Shown: positions 47,242 through 59,057, counted from the first letter of the stretch. The stretch: DNA of 64,000 bases from Desulfoluna sp. (GCF_030145185.1 NZ_JAQYWB010000006.1:1-64000); one strand, 5' to 3'. The notes: generated by a model not told the origin, from the letters alone. Made by a program: numbers and translations.

Positions 47242-48438
47242 ATGGCAAAAGAAAAATTTGAACGCAACAAACCGCATGTAAACGTTGGTACCATTGGTCA
47301 CATTGACCACGGTAAGACCACGCTCACCGCTGCGATTACCAAGCAGAACGCCCTCCGAGCCGGAACCGCCGGTGCCATTGCCTTTGACGAGATCGATAAG
47401 GCACCGGAAGAAAAAGAGCGCGGCATCACCATTGCAACCGCACACGTGGAGTACGAGACTCCCAATCGACACTATGCTCACGTCGACTGCCCTGGTCACG
47501 CTGACTACATTAAAAACATGATCACTGGTGCCGCCCAGATGGACGGCGCGATCCTTGTTGTGTCCGCAGACGACGGTCCCATGCCCCAGACCCGTGAGCA
47601 CATCCTGCTCGCTCGCCAGGTGGGTGTCCCCCGCATTGTTGTGTTCCTCAACAAGTGCGATATGGTGGACGACGAAGAGCTCATTGAGCTCGTTGAAATG
47701 GAACTCCAGGAGTTGCTCTCCAAGTATGAGTTCCCCGGTGACGACACACCGATTATCCGCGGCAGCGCCCTGCGTGCTCTGGAAGCTGACAGCCACGAAG
47801 ACGAAGCGGCCAAGTGCATCTTCGAGCTCATGGATGCCTGCGACAGCTTCATCCCTGAGCCCGAGCGCGACACGGACAAAGACTTCCTCATGCCTATTGA
47901 GGATGTTTTCTCTATCTCCGGTCGTGGCACCGTCGTGACGGGTCGTATCGAACGTGGCGTGGTTCACACCGGTGATGAAGTGGAACTCGTAGGGATTCGT
48001 CCTACGTCCAAGACCGTTTGTACCGGTGTTGAGATGTTCCGCAAGCTTTTGGATGAAGGCATGGCTGGCGACAACGTGGGCCTTTTGCTTCGCGGCACCA
48101 AGCGTGAAGAGGTCGAGCGTGGTCAGGTTGTGGCCAAGCCCGGTTCCATTACGCCCCATACCAAGTTCAAAGCAGAAATTTATGTCCTCTCCAAAGAAGA
48201 AGGCGGCCGTCATACCCCGTTCTTTAAAGGCTACCGCCCCCAGTTCTTCTTCCGCACTACTGACGTAACCGGTATTCTTGGTCTCCCTGAAGGTGTTGAG
48301 ATGATCATGCCCGGCGACAACACCGCCATTATTGCTGAACTGATTCACCCTATCGCCATGGAAAAAGAGCTTCGCTTTGCAATTCGTGAAGGTGGGCGCA
48401 CTGTTGGCGCAGGTGTAGTTTCTGAAATTATCGAATAG
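47242..48438 (+). CDS. tuf: Elongation factor Tu, copy 2
   Basis: A 398-residue EF-Tu with the same GTPase motifs as copy 1 ([21 protein letters not shown]). It differs at 14 positions, for example TAGA for IGSA near residue 40, and Lys for His and for Ser in the C-terminal half. It is followed by rpsJ after 15 bases, the tufA position of the str/S10 junction. Confidence 0.98.
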   Translation: MAKEKFERNKPHVNVGTIGHIDHGKTTLTAAITKQNALRAGTAGAIAFDEIDKAPEEKERGITIATAHVEYETPNRHYAHVDCPGHADYIKNMITGAAQMDGAILVVSADDGPMPQTREHILLARQVGVPRIVVFLNKCDMVDDEELIELVEMELQELLSKYEFPGDDTPIIRGSALRALEADSHEDEAAKCIFELMDACDSFIPEPERDTDKDFLMPIEDVFSISGRGTVVTGRIERGVVHTGDEVELVGIRPTSKTVCTGVEMFRKLLDEGMAGDNVGLLLRGTKREEVERGQVVAKPGSITPHTKFKAEIYVLSKEEGGRHTPFFKGYRPQFFFRTTDVTGILGLPEGVEMIMPGDNTAIIAELIHPIAMEKELRFAIREGGRTVGAGVVSEIIE

Positions 48439-48453
48439 GTAGGAAATCAAATC

Positions 48454-48765
48454 ATGATGATCAATACCAAGATCAGGATCAGGCTCAGGGCATATGACCA
48501 CAGGCTTCTCGACAAATCAGCACTTGATATTGTTGACACCGCCAAGAAGACGGGCGCAAAGATTTGCGGACCCATTCCGCTGCCCACACGTATCAATAAA
48601 TTCTGCATTCTTCGCTCACCCCACGTGAACAAGAAGTCACGTGAGCAGTTTGAAATCAGAACCCACAAGCGTCTGCTGGACATCCTTGAACCGACTCAGC
48701 AGACCGTGGACGCTCTGATGAAGCTGGATCTTTCACCTGGTGTCGATGTAGAGATTAAACTGTAG
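48454..48765 (+). CDS. rpsJ: Ribosomal protein uS10
   Basis: A 103-residue S10 ([18 protein letters not shown], then [20 protein letters not shown]). It also serves as NusE in antitermination. First gene of the S10 operon. ATG 48454 or the next codon may be used. Confidence 0.97.
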   Translation: MMINTKIRIRLRAYDHRLLDKSALDIVDTAKKTGAKICGPIPLPTRINKFCILRSPHVNKKSREQFEIRTHKRLLDILEPTQQTVDALMKLDLSPGVDVEIKL

Positions 48766-48783
48766 TTAAGGGGTATATTACCA

Positions 48784-49416
48784 ATGAGTAGAGGACTTTT
48801 GGGTAAAAAATTGGGGATGACAGGCGTCTACTCCTCAGACGGGAGGTACATCCCCGTCACTGTAGTACAGGTAGGCCCCTGCGTCGTAACTCAGATTAAG
48901 ACCGTGGACACGGACGGGTACAATGCCGTTCAGCTCGGATTCGGAGATAAAAAAGCCAAGCACACGACCAAGCCCCTCCAGGGCCATTTCGCCAAGAGTG
49001 GCGAGAGCTTTTTTTCCGACGTTCGTGAATTTGAAGTGGCTAACCCAGCCGAGTATGCCCTGGGTCAGCAGATCACCGCTGAGATGTTTGCAGTGGGTGA
49101 ACTTGTTGACGTAACCGGTACCTCCAAGGGTCGCGGTTTTTCAGGGACAATCAAGCGTCACGGATTTTCTCGTGGGCCTGAAACCCACGGTTGTCGTAAC
49201 CATAGAGCCCCTGGCTCCATTGGTTGCAGTGCCTGGCCTGCCAAAGTTTTTAAAGGAAAGAAGCTTCCCGGACAGTACGGCGGCGTCAGAAAGACCGTTC
49301 GCAACCTGATCGTAGTGGATATCCGCGCAGAAGAGAATGTGGTCCTGATTCAGGGTTGCATCCCCGGCGCGAAGTCCGGTCTCGTTGAGATCAAGAAGCC
49401 GAAGTTTGGCAAGTAA
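48784..49416 (+). CDS. rplC: Ribosomal protein uL3
   Basis: A 210-residue L3 beginning MSRGLLGKKLGMTGVYSSDG, with GTSKGRGFSGTIKRHGFSRG and HRAPGSIG near the peptidyl transferase loop. Cys occupies positions next to the loop that are often Gln or Met (SIGCSAWP). Confidence 0.97.
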   Translation: MSRGLLGKKLGMTGVYSSDGRYIPVTVVQVGPCVVTQIKTVDTDGYNAVQLGFGDKKAKHTTKPLQGHFAKSGESFFSDVREFEVANPAEYALGQQITAEMFAVGELVDVTGTSKGRGFSGTIKRHGFSRGPETHGCRNHRAPGSIGCSAWPAKVFKGKKLPGQYGGVRKTVRNLIVVDIRAEENVVLIQGCIPGAKSGLVEIKKPKFGK

Positions 49417-49492
49417 ACGATGAACATCAACGTGTGTCCAACCGCAGAAACCAAGCGAAGTGGATGCATGAAAATAAAAAACGAGGGAAGTT

Positions 49493-50116
49493 ATGGCTGT
49501 CGTTGATGTACTGAATGTTACAGGAGATAAAGTGTCGCAGGCTGAACTTGCGGACGATATCTTCAATGTAGCCGTAAAAGGAAGTGTCCTTCACGAAGTG
49601 GTCAAGATGCAGCTGGCCAACCGGCGTGCCGGGACTGCATCCGTTTTGGGCCGCTCCGATATTACCGGTAGCACCAAAAAGCTTTACCGACAGAAGGGTA
49701 CCGGCAACGCCCGTTCCGGCTCCGTGAAGTCTCCTCTGCGTCGTGGAGGGGGGGTGACCTTCGGTCCCCAGCTCAAGAGCTGGGCCTACAAAGTGCCCAA
49801 GAAGGTCCGCCGACTCGCTCTGAAAATGGCTCTTTCAAGCCGTTTCCAGGGGGAAAACCTGATGGTGGTCAACACCTTCGGTCTGGAAGAGATCAAGACC
49901 CAGTCCGTTGTAAAGGCGCTTGCTGATCTGAAAATTGAGAACGCACTGATTGTGACGGATGCGGAAGATATCAACTTCGAGCTTTCATCGCGCAATATCA
50001 AAGGCATCAAGGTGATTCGTACCGAGGGCCTTAATGTGTATGATATTCTCAAGTACAAGACGCTGCTCCTGCTCGAGTCTTCCATTAAGGGAATCGAAGG
50101 GAGGCTGTCAGCATGA
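49493..50116 (+). CDS. rplD: Ribosomal protein uL4
   Basis: A 207-residue L4 with the exit-tunnel loop [20 protein letters not shown], then TFGP. It overlaps rplW by 4 bases (ATGA), so translation is coupled. L4 often regulates the S10 operon in gamma-proteobacteria, but no such leader is evident here. Confidence 0.97.
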   Translation: MAVVDVLNVTGDKVSQAELADDIFNVAVKGSVLHEVVKMQLANRRAGTASVLGRSDITGSTKKLYRQKGTGNARSGSVKSPLRRGGGVTFGPQLKSWAYKVPKKVRRLALKMALSSRFQGENLMVVNTFGLEEIKTQSVVKALADLKIENALIVTDAEDINFELSSRNIKGIKVIRTEGLNVYDILKYKTLLLLESSIKGIEGRLSA

Positions 50117-50400
50117 ACACATTCGATATCATTATCAAGCCGTTAAATACGGAAAAGACCACCATTCAGAAAGAGACGCTGAATCAGGTATCTTTTGAAG
50201 TTGCTCCGAAGGCCAACCGGATTCAGATCAAGAAGGCTGTCGAGAAGATCTTCAAAGTCGGCGTGGAAGATGTCCGCACGATCGTCGTGAAGGGCAAGGT
50301 CAAGCAGAAAGGCAAAATCGTCGGAAAACGCAAAGACTGGAAAAAGGCGATTGTGACGCTGGTGCCTGGAAGTACCATTGAATTCTTTGAAGGTGTATAG
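50113..50400 (+). CDS. rplW: Ribosomal protein uL23
   Basis: A 95-residue L23 ([15 protein letters not shown], then [18 protein letters not shown]). It lies at the tunnel exit and docks trigger factor and SRP. Confidence 0.97.
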   Translation: MNTFDIIIKPLNTEKTTIQKETLNQVSFEVAPKANRIQIKKAVEKIFKVGVEDVRTIVVKGKVKQKGKIVGKRKDWKKAIVTLVPGSTIEFFEGV

Positions 50401-50414
50401 ACCGGGAGCGATAA

Positions 50415-51242
50415 ATGGCAGCAATTAGAAAAACCAAACCGACATCACCTGGCCGCAGGCACCAGGAATATTCGACGTTTGAAGGGATTACCACCGACAA
50501 ACCCGAAAAAAGTCTGCTGCGGCCTCTGACGAAAAGCGGCGGTCGTAACGTGAACGGCCGGATTACTTGCCGTCACAAGGGTGGTGGTCATAAGAGACAT
50601 TACCGGGTCATCGACTTCAAGCGTGATAAAGTCGGGATCCCTGCAAAAGTAGCTACGATTGAGTACGATCCCAACAGAACCGCACGGATCGCTCTCCTTC
50701 ATTATGTCGACGGCGAGAAACGGTACATCCTGGCCCCCATCAACTTGAATGTGGGTGATCAGATCATGTCCGGCGCCGAGGCTGATATTAAGCCCGGGAA
50801 CTGCCTCCCCCTGGAGAACATTCCCCTGGGTACTCAGATCCACAATATTGAGCTCAAGGTTGGCAAAGGCGGGCAGATTGTTCGCGGTGCCGGCACCTTT
50901 GCTCAGCTTATGGCCAAAGAAAAGGCCTATGCGATGGTTCGGCTTCCCTCCGGTGAAGTACGTATGGTTCTTGCCAAGTGCAAGGCGACCATCGGGCGAC
51001 TTGGAAACACAGAGCACAGTAGCATCAACAAGGGCAAGGCAGGCCGGACCCGTTGGTTGGGCGTTCGTCCCAGCGTGCGTGGTGTGGCTATGAACCCTGT
51101 TGACCATCCCATGGGTGGTGGTGAAGGACGCTCTTCCGGCGGCCGTCACCCTTGTTCTCCCTGGGGCGTCCCTTCTAAAGGGTATCGTACCAGAAAGAAT
51201 AAGACCACCAATCGCTACATCGTGAAGCGGCGCACGAAATAA
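50415..51242 (+). CDS. rplB: Ribosomal protein uL2
   Basis: A 275-residue L2 with [17 protein letters not shown] and the catalytic-site loop [20 protein letters not shown]. Essential for subunit association and peptidyl transferase assembly. Confidence 0.98.
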   Translation: MAAIRKTKPTSPGRRHQEYSTFEGITTDKPEKSLLRPLTKSGGRNVNGRITCRHKGGGHKRHYRVIDFKRDKVGIPAKVATIEYDPNRTARIALLHYVDGEKRYILAPINLNVGDQIMSGAEADIKPGNCLPLENIPLGTQIHNIELKVGKGGQIVRGAGTFAQLMAKEKAYAMVRLPSGEVRMVLAKCKATIGRLGNTEHSSINKGKAGRTRWLGVRPSVRGVAMNPVDHPMGGGEGRSSGGRHPCSPWGVPSKGYRTRKNKTTNRYIVKRRTK

Positions 51243-51297
51243 CAGGTTCACGTAAAAGCATGTACGGGTAATTGAAAGTTTAAGAACAGGAGACAAA

Positions 51298-51576
51298 ATG
51301 CCACGTTCGCTTAAGAAAGGGCCGTTTGTTGATGCAAAGCTTGTCAAGAAAGTGCTCTTGGCTCAGGAAAACCGATCCAACCAGGTCATCCAGACGTGGT
51401 CGAGACGATCTACCATTTTTCCCGAAATGGTCGGTTTGACACTTGCAGTACACAATGGTCGAAAGTTTATTCCGGTATTCGTTACTGAGAATATGGTAGG
51501 ACATAAACTGGGGGAATTCTCACCGACACGCACCTACTGGGGGCATGCGGCTGATAAAAAGACCAAGGGCAAATAG
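51298..51576 (+). CDS. rpsS: Ribosomal protein uS19
   Basis: A 92-residue S19: [33 protein letters not shown] and [13 protein letters not shown]. It sits in the head of the 30S subunit. Confidence 0.98.
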   Translation: MPRSLKKGPFVDAKLVKKVLLAQENRSNQVIQTWSRRSTIFPEMVGLTLAVHNGRKFIPVFVTENMVGHKLGEFSPTRTYWGHAADKKTKGK

Positions 51577-51610
51577 CGCCCCGCAACCTTTAAGTAGAGG
51601 ATGATTTACA

Positions 51611-51946
51611 ATGGAGGTAAAAGCTGTAGCAAGGTATGTGCGAATTTCTCCTCGGAAGGTGCGAAAGATCGTAGGCGCCGTGAAGGGGAAGCCCGTCGAG
51701 ACGGGTATTAATTCGCTCAAATTTATGCCTCAGAAAGCTGCTGCAATCGTCGTAAAGACTCTGCAGTCAGCTGTTGCCAACGCCGATCACAACAACGAGC
51801 TTGACGTTGACGCGCTCTTTATTAAAAATATCACTGTTGATCAGGGGCCGAGTCTGAAAAGATTTAGGGCCAGAGCGCGCGGCAGAGGATCACGCATTCT
51901 GAAGAAAACCAGTCACATCACAGTCGTCGTGGCTGATGAGGCGTAA
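51611..51946 (+). CDS. rplV: Ribosomal protein uL22
   Basis: A 111-residue L22 with [20 protein letters not shown] and the tunnel hairpin tip [18 protein letters not shown]. It lines the exit tunnel. Confidence 0.97.
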   Translation: MEVKAVARYVRISPRKVRKIVGAVKGKPVETGINSLKFMPQKAAAIVVKTLQSAVANADHNNELDVDALFIKNITVDQGPSLKRFRARARGRGSRILKKTSHITVVVADEA

Positions 51947-51964
51947 CCAAAAGGAGATAATAAG

Positions 51965-52612
51965 TTGGGCCAGAAAGTAAATCCAATAGGACTTAGACTC
52001 GGAATCAACAAGACCTGGGATTCCCGCTGGTACGCCGACAAGCAGTATGCGGATTTCGTCATGGAAGATTTCCAGATTCGCAAGTTTCTCAAAAAGCGAC
52101 TGTACCATGCCGGTATTTCCAAGGTAGAGATTGAACGATCCTCTAAGAGGATCCGGCTCCGCATTCACACTGCCCGTCCGGGGATTGTTATCGGAAAGAA
52201 GGGTTCCGAGATTGGTCTTTTGAAGACCGATCTGGTGAAGCTCATCTCCTCTGGTGGTGATAAACGTGATGTGATGATCGATATTCAGGAGATCAAACGC
52301 CCTGAACTCGATTCTCAGATGGTGGCGGAAAACGTGGCTCTCCAGCTGGAGCGTCGTGTTGCTTTCCGTCGTGCCATCAAACGTTGCGTTTCCTCGGCCA
52401 TGCGTTTCGGTGCTTTGGGCATCAAAATTATCTGTGCCGGCCGTCTCGGTGGTGCAGAAATGGCTCGTACCGAATGGTACCGGGAAGGCAGGGTTCCCCT
52501 TCATACCCTCCGTGCGGATATCGACTACGGTTTTGCCGAAGCCCATACGACCTATGGGATCATTGGCATCAAAGTGTTTATTTTCAAAGGAGAGATCCTG
52601 AACAAGGATTAA
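51965..52612 (+). CDS. rpsC: Ribosomal protein uS3
   Basis: A 215-residue S3 with a TTG start. It has [20 protein letters not shown] at the N-terminus, a KH domain with [14 protein letters not shown]-like residues and [19 protein letters not shown]. It is part of the mRNA entry channel. Confidence 0.97.
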   Translation: MGQKVNPIGLRLGINKTWDSRWYADKQYADFVMEDFQIRKFLKKRLYHAGISKVEIERSSKRIRLRIHTARPGIVIGKKGSEIGLLKTDLVKLISSGGDKRDVMIDIQEIKRPELDSQMVAENVALQLERRVAFRRAIKRCVSSAMRFGALGIKIICAGRLGGAEMARTEWYREGRVPLHTLRADIDYGFAEAHTTYGIIGIKVFIFKGEILNKD

Positions 52613-52651
52613 TTTTGCCTTGTTTTGTCAGGATAATGAAGGAGTTTCCAA

Positions 52652-53065
52652 ATGCTGAGTCCTAAAAAGGTCAAATACAGAAAACAGCAGCGTGGAAGAA
52701 TGACGGGGAAAGCCTATCGTGGCTCTTCCCTCAGCTTCGGTGAGTTTGGGCTTCAGGCCCTGGAGTGCGGGTATGTCAACGCACGCCAGATTGAGGCCGC
52801 CCGAATTGCCATGAACCGCCACGTGAAGCGTGGTGGGAAGATGTGGATCCGGATTTTTCCGGCCAAACCCATCACTAAGAAGCCTGCCGAAGTCCGAATG
52901 GGTAAAGGTAAAGGTTCCACTGAGGCATGGGTCGCTGTTGTTAAACCCGGTAAGGTTCTTTATGAACTTGAAGGCGTTCCCAGAGAGCTGGCTCGTGAAG
53001 CGATGCGTCTTGCTTCCCACAAGCTGTCCATAAAAACTCGATTTGTTGAGAGGGGCGACTACTAA
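52652..53065 (+). CDS. rplP: Ribosomal protein uL16
   Basis: A 137-residue L16: [19 protein letters not shown], then [20 protein letters not shown]. Its stop overlaps the rpmC ATG by one base. Confidence 0.98.
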   Translation: MLSPKKVKYRKQQRGRMTGKAYRGSSLSFGEFGLQALECGYVNARQIEAARIAMNRHVKRGGKMWIRIFPAKPITKKPAEVRMGKGKGSTEAWVAVVKPGKVLYELEGVPRELAREAMRLASHKLSIKTRFVERGDY

Positions 53066-53247
53066 TGAAGATCCAAGATATTCGTGCCATGGGCAAGGAC
53101 GATCTGAAGGCAAAGCTTCAGGACCTGAAGGAAGAGCACTTCAACCTGCGCTTTCAGCATGGTGTCGGTCAGCTTGAAAAGACCTCCACACTGAAAAATG
53201 TGCGCAGAGACATTGCCAGGGTCGAGACCGTCATTCGGGATAACTGA
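53065..53247 (+). CDS. rpmC: Ribosomal protein uL29
   Basis: A 60-residue helical L29 ([44 protein letters not shown]). It overlaps rplP by one base. Confidence 0.97.
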   Translation: MKIQDIRAMGKDDLKAKLQDLKEEHFNLRFQHGVGQLEKTSTLKNVRRDIARVETVIRDN

Positions 53248-53277
53248 ACTTTCTAAAGGTAGAGAATAGTTAGCGCT

Positions 53278-53535
53278 ATGAAAAAACGAGGAATGAAAAG
53301 ACAGCTGCAGGGAACTGTGGTGTCCGATAAGATGGATCGAACCGTCGTCGTTCTTGTTGAAAGGTTGGTTAAGCATCCTATTTACAAGAAGTATATCAAG
53401 CGCCATAACAAATATGCAGCCCACGATGCTGAAAACGCTTGCGGGATTGGCGACAAAGTGGTCATCTGCGAATGCAGACCGCTGAGCAAAAGCAAACGGC
53501 ACCGCGTGAGTAAGATTGTTGAAAAGGCGGTTTGA
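53278..53535 (+). CDS. rpsQ: Ribosomal protein uS17
   Basis: An 85-residue S17 of OB fold: [20 protein letters not shown], then [20 protein letters not shown]. Confidence 0.97.
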   Translation: MKKRGMKRQLQGTVVSDKMDRTVVVLVERLVKHPIYKKYIKRHNKYAAHDAENACGIGDKVVICECRPLSKSKRHRVSKIVEKAV

Positions 53536-53553
53536 TAAAGAAGGAAGACAACG

Positions 53554-53922
53554 ATGATTCAGACAGAAACTAGATTGACCGTGGCAGACAACTCCGGTGC
53601 CAAGGAGCTGTACTGCATCAAGATATTGGGCGGTTCCAAAAAGCGATATGCAGGTGTCGGCGACATCATCGTCGTGTCTGTCAAGGAAGCCATTCCCAAC
53701 GCCAAAGTGAAAAAGGGCGATGTGATGAAGGCTGTGATTGTACGCACGAAAAAAGCCATCAAACGTGCCGATGGTTCCTATATTCGTTTTGATGAGAACT
53801 CCGCGGTACTGGTTAATCAGAACCAGGAGCCTATTGGAACTCGTATTTTCGGCCCGGTTGCAAGGGAGTTGAGGGCAAAGCGGTTTATGCGTATCATCTC
53901 ACTGGCTCCTGAAGTACTTTAA
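53554..53922 (+). CDS. rplN: Ribosomal protein uL14
   Basis: A 122-residue L14: [30 protein letters not shown]-like segment and [20 protein letters not shown]. Binds 23S rRNA near the factor-binding site. Confidence 0.98.
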   Translation: MIQTETRLTVADNSGAKELYCIKILGGSKKRYAGVGDIIVVSVKEAIPNAKVKKGDVMKAVIVRTKKAIKRADGSYIRFDENSAVLVNQNQEPIGTRIFGPVARELRAKRFMRIISLAPEVL

Positions 53923-53961
53923 TTCCGGAAAAGATCCCGGTCGCTATTTTGGAGACGAACG

Positions 53962-54291
53962 ATGAACAGTGAAAAATCTCATATCCGACGAGATGATAAA
54001 GTTAAGGTTCTTACCGGAAAGGACAGGGGCAAGATTGGAAAAGTCCTCAAAGTCATCCGGAAAGAAAACCGGGTTGTTGTGGAGAACATCAACAAGGTGA
54101 AACGACACCAGAAGCCTAACTTCAAAAATACCCAGGGTGGTATTATTGAATCTGAGGCACCGATTCACCTTTCTAATGTTCAATTGATGTGTAACCACTG
54201 CCTCAACCCCATCCGAATAAAGATGAAGGTCTTGGAAGATGGTAAGAAGGTTCGTGTTTGCAGAAAATGCAATGAAACCATCGAAGCTTAG
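53962..54291 (+). CDS. rplX: Ribosomal protein uL24
   Basis: A 109-residue L24 with a KOW domain (DDKVKVLTGKDRGKIGKVLK) and a C-terminal zinc-ribbon-like part with CNHC and CRKC pairs, as in many non-enteric bacteria. Confidence 0.97.
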   Translation: MNSEKSHIRRDDKVKVLTGKDRGKIGKVLKVIRKENRVVVENINKVKRHQKPNFKNTQGGIIESEAPIHLSNVQLMCNHCLNPIRIKMKVLEDGKKVRVCRKCNETIEA

Positions 54292-54311
54292 GGCCGAGGC
54301 GGAGGATGTAA

Positions 54312-54851
54312 ATGTCAGACATTAAGAAACAGTATCAGGAAGAAGTTGTTCCCAAGCTGATGGAAGCCTTCGGGTATAAAAACCTCATGGAGGTTCCCAA
54401 GGTTGAGAAGATCGTTTTGAACATGGGTTTGGGCGAAGCCATTAAAAATGGTAAGCTCCTCGATTCGGCTGCGGCTGAGTTGGCGACCATTACAGGTCAG
54501 AAACCCGTCATTACCAAAGCGAAGAAGTCTATCGCGGCGTTTAAGCTGCGTGAAGGCATGCCCATCGGATGTATGGCGACTCTACGGAAAGAGAAGATGT
54601 GGGATTTCCTTTATAGGTTGATCAACATCTCTCTTCCTCGTGTTCGTGACTTCCGTGGTATCTCCGGTAAGGCTTTTGACGGCAGAGGCAACTACTCTTT
54701 GGGCGTTCGTGAGCAGATTATTTTCCCTGAAATCGATTACGATAAGATTGATCAGATCAAGGGCCTGAATATCACGATCGTGACCACTGCTAAGAACGAC
54801 TCGGAAGGCAAAGAGCTTCTTAAGCTCCTTGGGATGCCTTTTCGGAATTAG
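54312..54851 (+). CDS. rplE: Ribosomal protein uL5
   Basis: A 179-residue L5: [36 protein letters not shown] and [20 protein letters not shown]. Binds 5S rRNA. Confidence 0.98.
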   Translation: MSDIKKQYQEEVVPKLMEAFGYKNLMEVPKVEKIVLNMGLGEAIKNGKLLDSAAAELATITGQKPVITKAKKSIAAFKLREGMPIGCMATLRKEKMWDFLYRLINISLPRVRDFRGISGKAFDGRGNYSLGVREQIIFPEIDYDKIDQIKGLNITIVTTAKNDSEGKELLKLLGMPFRN

Positions 54852-54928
54852 AGGAACAAGATCTGACTTCATGAAGGGGGCGTAAGGGAGACCGAGTCCC
54901 CATAAGGGAAGTCTGCAAGGAGAAAGCT

Positions 54929-55114
54929 GTGGCGAAGAAATCAATGATGGTGAAGGCCGAACGCAAGCCCAAGTTTAAAGTCCGTGCGAACAACAGATGC
55001 CCGATGTGCGGGAGGCCCAGGGCTTTTATGCGAAAGTTCGGTATCTGCCGTATCTGTTTCAGGAACCTTGCATCGCACGGCAAGTTACCCGGTGTTACTA
55101 AGTCGAGCTGGTAG
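54929..55114 (+). CDS. rpsN: Ribosomal protein uS14, zinc-binding short form
   Basis: A 61-residue S14 with a GTG start, CPMC and CRIC zinc pairs and the [10 protein letters not shown] end. The short C+ form is usual for this lineage. Confidence 0.97.
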   Translation: MAKKSMMVKAERKPKFKVRANNRCPMCGRPRAFMRKFGICRICFRNLASHGKLPGVTKSSW

Positions 55115-55173
55115 GACAGACCTACCCTCGATACTGGTATAAACCTTTACAGTACTATTCAACGGAGTAAATC

Positions 55174-55572
55174 ATGACGATGAGTGATCCTATTGCGGAC
55201 TTGCTGACACGCATCCGCAATGCCGGCAAAGCCAAGTTCCCCCATGTCGATATCCCCGGATCTAAAATTAAGATCGAGATCGCGCGGGTTCTTCAGGAAC
55301 AGGGCTTCATTAAGAACTACAAGTTTGTTGAAGACGGAAAGCAGGGCATGCTGAGGCTGTACCTTAAGTATGATCAGGAAGGTACCCACGCCATTTTCGG
55401 AATCACCAGAGTGAGCAAGCCCAGCCGACGCGTGTATGCCAAGCACAAAGAACTTAAGCCGGTGCTCAATGGACTCGGCGCGGCCGTGGTCTCAACCTCC
55501 AAGGGTGTCATGACCGATAAGCAGGCCAGATCGGAAAAACTTGGCGGAGAGATTCTCTGCAATATTTGGTAG
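55174..55572 (+). CDS. rpsH: Ribosomal protein uS8
   Basis: A 132-residue S8: SDPIADLLTRIRNAGKAK, then RVSKPSRRVYAKHKEL and the STSKGVMTDKQAR signature near the C-terminus, ending EILCNIW. S8 commonly represses the spc operon. Confidence 0.98.
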   Translation: MTMSDPIADLLTRIRNAGKAKFPHVDIPGSKIKIEIARVLQEQGFIKNYKFVEDGKQGMLRLYLKYDQEGTHAIFGITRVSKPSRRVYAKHKELKPVLNGLGAAVVSTSKGVMTDKQARSEKLGGEILCNIW

Positions 55573-55587
55573 CAAGGGAGTGACATA

Positions 55588-56121
55588 ATGTCTCGAATTG
55601 GAAAAAAGCCCATTGTGCTGCCTGAATCCGTCAAGGCTGCCTATGTGGGAAGAAAACTTGTAGTAGAGGGCCCTAAAGGCAAGCTGGAACAGGAGATTCA
55701 TCCTGTTGTGGACCTGAAGATTGAGGACAACGTCATATCCGTTGAAATCATCGACAATGTTCGTGATGCGGGAGCGTATCACGGGATGGTCCGAGCCATT
55801 GCCGCCAACATGGTGACCGGCGTCAGCACGGGATTTGAAAAGGCCCTTGAGGTCAATGGTATCGGCTACAAGGTTGAAGTCAAAGGTCAGACGGTCATCC
55901 TGAACGTCGGATACTCACACGCTGTCAGCTATGAGCTTCCCAAGGGCATCACTGCCATTGTGGCGAAGAATATTCTCAAGATTGCCGGTGCCGACAAGCA
56001 GATGGTGGGCCAGGTTGCCGCCAACATCCGTGACGTTCGTCCTCCCGAGCCTTTTAAAGGCAAGGGGATCAAATATGTCGACGAGCACATCCAGAGAAAA
56101 GCTGGGAAGACAGGAAAATAA
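55588..56121 (+). CDS. rplF: Ribosomal protein uL6
   Basis: A 177-residue L6: MSRIGKKPIVLPESVKA, VEGPKGKLEQ, then the C-terminal RPPEPFKGKGIKYVDEHIQR. A 93-base gap to rplR follows. Confidence 0.98.
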   Translation: MSRIGKKPIVLPESVKAAYVGRKLVVEGPKGKLEQEIHPVVDLKIEDNVISVEIIDNVRDAGAYHGMVRAIAANMVTGVSTGFEKALEVNGIGYKVEVKGQTVILNVGYSHAVSYELPKGITAIVAKNILKIAGADKQMVGQVAANIRDVRPPEPFKGKGIKYVDEHIQRKAGKTGK

Positions 56122-56214
56122 TAAGACTGACATTGTGTCACCAGCTATGGTGCCGGCGGGATCTGACTCATTGGGTCCCGTCAAGTTTCAGCTTATCATA
56201 TACAGGATAAAGAT

Positions 56215-56580
56215 ATGGGTACTACAAACTCTCGCAAAGAGAAGCGACTCAAAAAAAAGATCAGGATCCGTAAGAAAATTATCGGAACTCAGGAACGTCC
56301 TCGTCTCTGTGTGTTTCGCAGCGCCAAGCATATCTATGCGCAGCTTGTTGACGATTCAGCCGGTGTGACACTTGCATCTGCGTCTACCGTCGACAAGGGC
56401 TACAGCGCCGTAGAGGGTGGCGACAAGTCTGCCAAGGCCAAGTTGGTCGGCAAACTTGTAGCGGAAAGGGCTATGGAAAAAGGTGTAAATAGCATCGTTT
56501 TCGATCGCAGCGGTTACATCTACCATGGTCGTGTCAAGTCCCTTGCTGAAGGGGCTCGAGAAGCAGGACTTGAATTTTAA
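56215..56580 (+). CDS. rplR: Ribosomal protein uL18
   Basis: A 121-residue L18: [28 protein letters not shown] and [20 protein letters not shown]. Binds 5S rRNA with L5. Confidence 0.98.
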   Translation: MGTTNSRKEKRLKKKIRIRKKIIGTQERPRLCVFRSAKHIYAQLVDDSAGVTLASASTVDKGYSAVEGGDKSAKAKLVGKLVAERAMEKGVNSIVFDRSGYIYHGRVKSLAEGAREAGLEF

Positions 56581-56597
56581 TCTGAAGGAGGCGTCCT

Positions 56598-57092
56598 TTG
56601 TTTAAGAAAGACACAGAAGATAACGGATTGATTGACAAGGTTGTCTATATCAACCGCGTTGCCAAGGTCGTCAAGGGTGGTCGCAGATTCAGCTTCAGTG
56701 CCATTGTTGTCGTTGGTGATGGAGCGGGAAGCGTCGGCTACGGACTCGGCAAAGCCGGTGAGGTCCCCGAAGCCATTCGTAAAGGTGTGGAAACCGCCAA
56801 GAAGAATATGGTCAAGGTAAACCTGGTGAACGGAACGATTCCCTCTGAGGTAATCGGGAAGTTCGGCGCCGGTCGCGTGATGCTCAAGCCCGCGTCTGAA
56901 GGTACTGGCCTCATCGCCGGTGGTGCGGTTCGCGCCGTCCTCGAAGCGGTGGGTGTTCACAATATTCTGACCAAATGCATGGGTTCCAACAACCCCCATA
57001 ACGTAGTCAAAGCTACCATTGCAGGCCTGAAAGCTAATCAGAGCCGAGCACAGGTGGCCCGACGCAGGGGTCTGAGACCTGAAGATCTGTAA
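56598..57092 (+). CDS. rpsE: Ribosomal protein uS5
   Basis: A 164-residue S5 with a TTG start served by GAAGGAGG. It has [39 protein letters not shown] and the [19 protein letters not shown] segment. Confidence 0.97.
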   Translation: MFKKDTEDNGLIDKVVYINRVAKVVKGGRRFSFSAIVVVGDGAGSVGYGLGKAGEVPEAIRKGVETAKKNMVKVNLVNGTIPSEVIGKFGAGRVMLKPASEGTGLIAGGAVRAVLEAVGVHNILTKCMGSNNPHNVVKATIAGLKANQSRAQVARRRGLRPEDL

Positions 57093-57108
57093 TCGGGGGA
57101 GTTAGCAA

Positions 57109-57303
57109 ATGTCACAGAAGCTGAAAATCACTCTTGTCAAAAGTATGATCGGCCGACCCGAGAAGCACCGTAAGGTACTCAGAGGCATGGGCCTGACCAA
57201 GATGAACAAAACAGTAGAGCTGGAAGACACCCCCTCTATTCGGGGCATGGTCACCAAGGTCGTTCATCTTGTGAAAGTTGAGGAGAACGCCAATGAAGCT
57301 TAA
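57109..57303 (+). CDS. rpmD: Ribosomal protein uL30
   Basis: A 64-residue L30: [20 protein letters not shown], then [20 protein letters not shown]. It overlaps rplO by 11 bases. Confidence 0.97.
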   Translation: MSQKLKITLVKSMIGRPEKHRKVLRGMGLTKMNKTVELEDTPSIRGMVTKVVHLVKVEENANEA

Positions 57304-57730
57304 TGAACTGTCACCGGCCGAAGGCTCGGTAAAAGCGCGCAAGCGTATTGGCCGTGGTGTGGGATCCGGTTGGGGTAAAACCTCTGGCCGTGGTACCAAG
57401 GGCTTTAAAAGTCGCTCCGGCGGCAATGTCCGTCCCGGGTTTGAAGGCGGTCAGATGCCTATCCACCGACGGTTGCCCAAACGTGGTTTTACCAATATTT
57501 TCAAAAAAGAGTTTGCCATTTTGAACATCAAAGACCTTGTTCGTTTCGAAGACGGACAGGTCGTGGATGAGGCGGCTCTCGTAGCGGTTGGTCTTGTAAA
57601 AGGTAACCGGGACGGCATTAAGATCCTTGGAAACGGGGATCTCACCATGAAACTCACGATCAAAGAGTGTCTGGTGTCCAAGAGTGCCCGAGAGAAAATT
57701 GAAGCAGCAGGTGGAACAGTAGAGGCCTAA
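57293..57730 (+). CDS. rplO: Ribosomal protein uL15
   Basis: A 145-residue L15: [20 protein letters not shown], then [17 protein letters not shown] and [17 protein letters not shown]. The start at 57293 (overlapping the end of rpmD, with GGAGAA upstream) is chosen over 57278 because conserved homology begins there. Confidence 0.97.
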   Translation: MKLNELSPAEGSVKARKRIGRGVGSGWGKTSGRGTKGFKSRSGGNVRPGFEGGQMPIHRRLPKRGFTNIFKKEFAILNIKDLVRFEDGQVVDEAALVAVGLVKGNRDGIKILGNGDLTMKLTIKECLVSKSAREKIEAAGGTVEA

Positions 57731-57736
57731 GACCAT

Positions 57737-59035
57737 ATGACGACCAGTGGATTCCAGAACCTATTCAAACTGCCGGAACTGAAGAAGCGGATCGTGACCA
57801 CCCTGATGCTGTTGCTTGTCTACCGCATCGGTGTGCACGTTCCCACACCCGGGATCAATGCCGATGCACTTGCCGATATTTTTTCTAAATATGGCGGGGG
57901 CATCGTGGGCATGTTCAACATGTTCTCCGGGGGCGCCCTGGAGCGCCTCTCGGTCTTTGCCCTGGGTATTATGCCCTATATCAGTGCATCCATCATTCTT
58001 CAATTGATGACCGTGGTGGTACCCCACCTTGAGCAGTTGAAGAAAGAAGGGGAGCAGGGACAGAAGAAAATCACTCAGTACACACGGTATGGTACGGTGC
58101 TTCTGAGCGTGATCCAGGGCTTCGGTATCAGTGTGGGCCTGGAAGCCATGCATGTTGTGGGGCACCCCGGTTGGGGGTTTCGCATTATGACTGTCATTAC
58201 CCTGACGGCCGGTACGGCTTTTATCATGTGGCTGGGTGAGCAGATTACCGAACGCGGCATCGGCAATGGGATTTCTCTCATTATCTTTGCAGGCATTATT
58301 GCCCGCATGCCTTCCGCGGTGATCAGCACGTTCCGGCTCATTTCTTCAGGTGAAATGAACTTGTTCAGCGCCTTGCTGCTTGTTGCCATGATGGTCTCTG
58401 TTATGGGCTTTATTATCTTCATGGAGACGGCTCAGCGCCGCATCCCCGTGGAGTACGCCAAGCGCGTTGTGGGGCGTAAGGTCTACGGGGGGCAGAGTTC
58501 GCATCTACCCCTGAAGATCAACACCTCGGGTGTCATTCCGCCCATCTTTGCTTCGTCCATCATCGTTTTTCCGACGACCATCGCGTCGTTTTTTCCGCAT
58601 ATTCCGGTGATGAATACGATCAGTAACCTGATGGCGCCAGGCAGCCTGCTCTACTCGTTAATCTTTGTTGGATTTATTGTTTTCTTCTGTTTCTTTTATA
58701 CCGCCATCCAGTTCAACCCTACGGATGTTGCGGAGAACATGAAGAAAAATGGTGGATACATTCCAGGTATTCGACCTGGCAAGCGTACTGCCGACTACAT
58801 CGACCGTGTGTTGACCCGCATTACGGTCGTGGGAGCTGTTTACGTCTCTGCTATCTGTGTCCTTCCGACGATACTGATAACCAAGGCGCATGTTCCCTTT
58901 TATTTTGGTGGCACAGCACTGCTGATTGTCGTGGGTGTTGCCATCGATACTGTGGCCCAGATGGAATCGCATCTTGTGATGCGGAATTACAGCGGATTTC
59001 TGGGTGACGGGAAAGCGATAAAAGGTCGACGTTAA
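57737..59035 (+). CDS. secY: Preprotein translocase subunit SecY
   Basis: A 432-residue channel protein with ten predicted transmembrane helices. Signatures are [51 protein letters not shown] and [20 protein letters not shown]. It forms the translocon with SecE. The adk and map genes that often follow are absent. Confidence 0.98.
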   Translation: MTTSGFQNLFKLPELKKRIVTTLMLLLVYRIGVHVPTPGINADALADIFSKYGGGIVGMFNMFSGGALERLSVFALGIMPYISASIILQLMTVVVPHLEQLKKEGEQGQKKITQYTRYGTVLLSVIQGFGISVGLEAMHVVGHPGWGFRIMTVITLTAGTAFIMWLGEQITERGIGNGISLIIFAGIIARMPSAVISTFRLISSGEMNLFSALLLVAMMVSVMGFIIFMETAQRRIPVEYAKRVVGRKVYGGQSSHLPLKINTSGVIPPIFASSIIVFPTTIASFFPHIPVMNTISNLMAPGSLLYSLIFVGFIVFFCFFYTAIQFNPTDVAENMKKNGGYIPGIRPGKRTADYIDRVLTRITVVGAVYVSAICVLPTILITKAHVPFYFGGTALLIVVGVAIDTVAQMESHLVMRNYSGFLGDGKAIKGRR

Positions 59036-59057
59036 TTTCTAAAACGTATGTGGATGC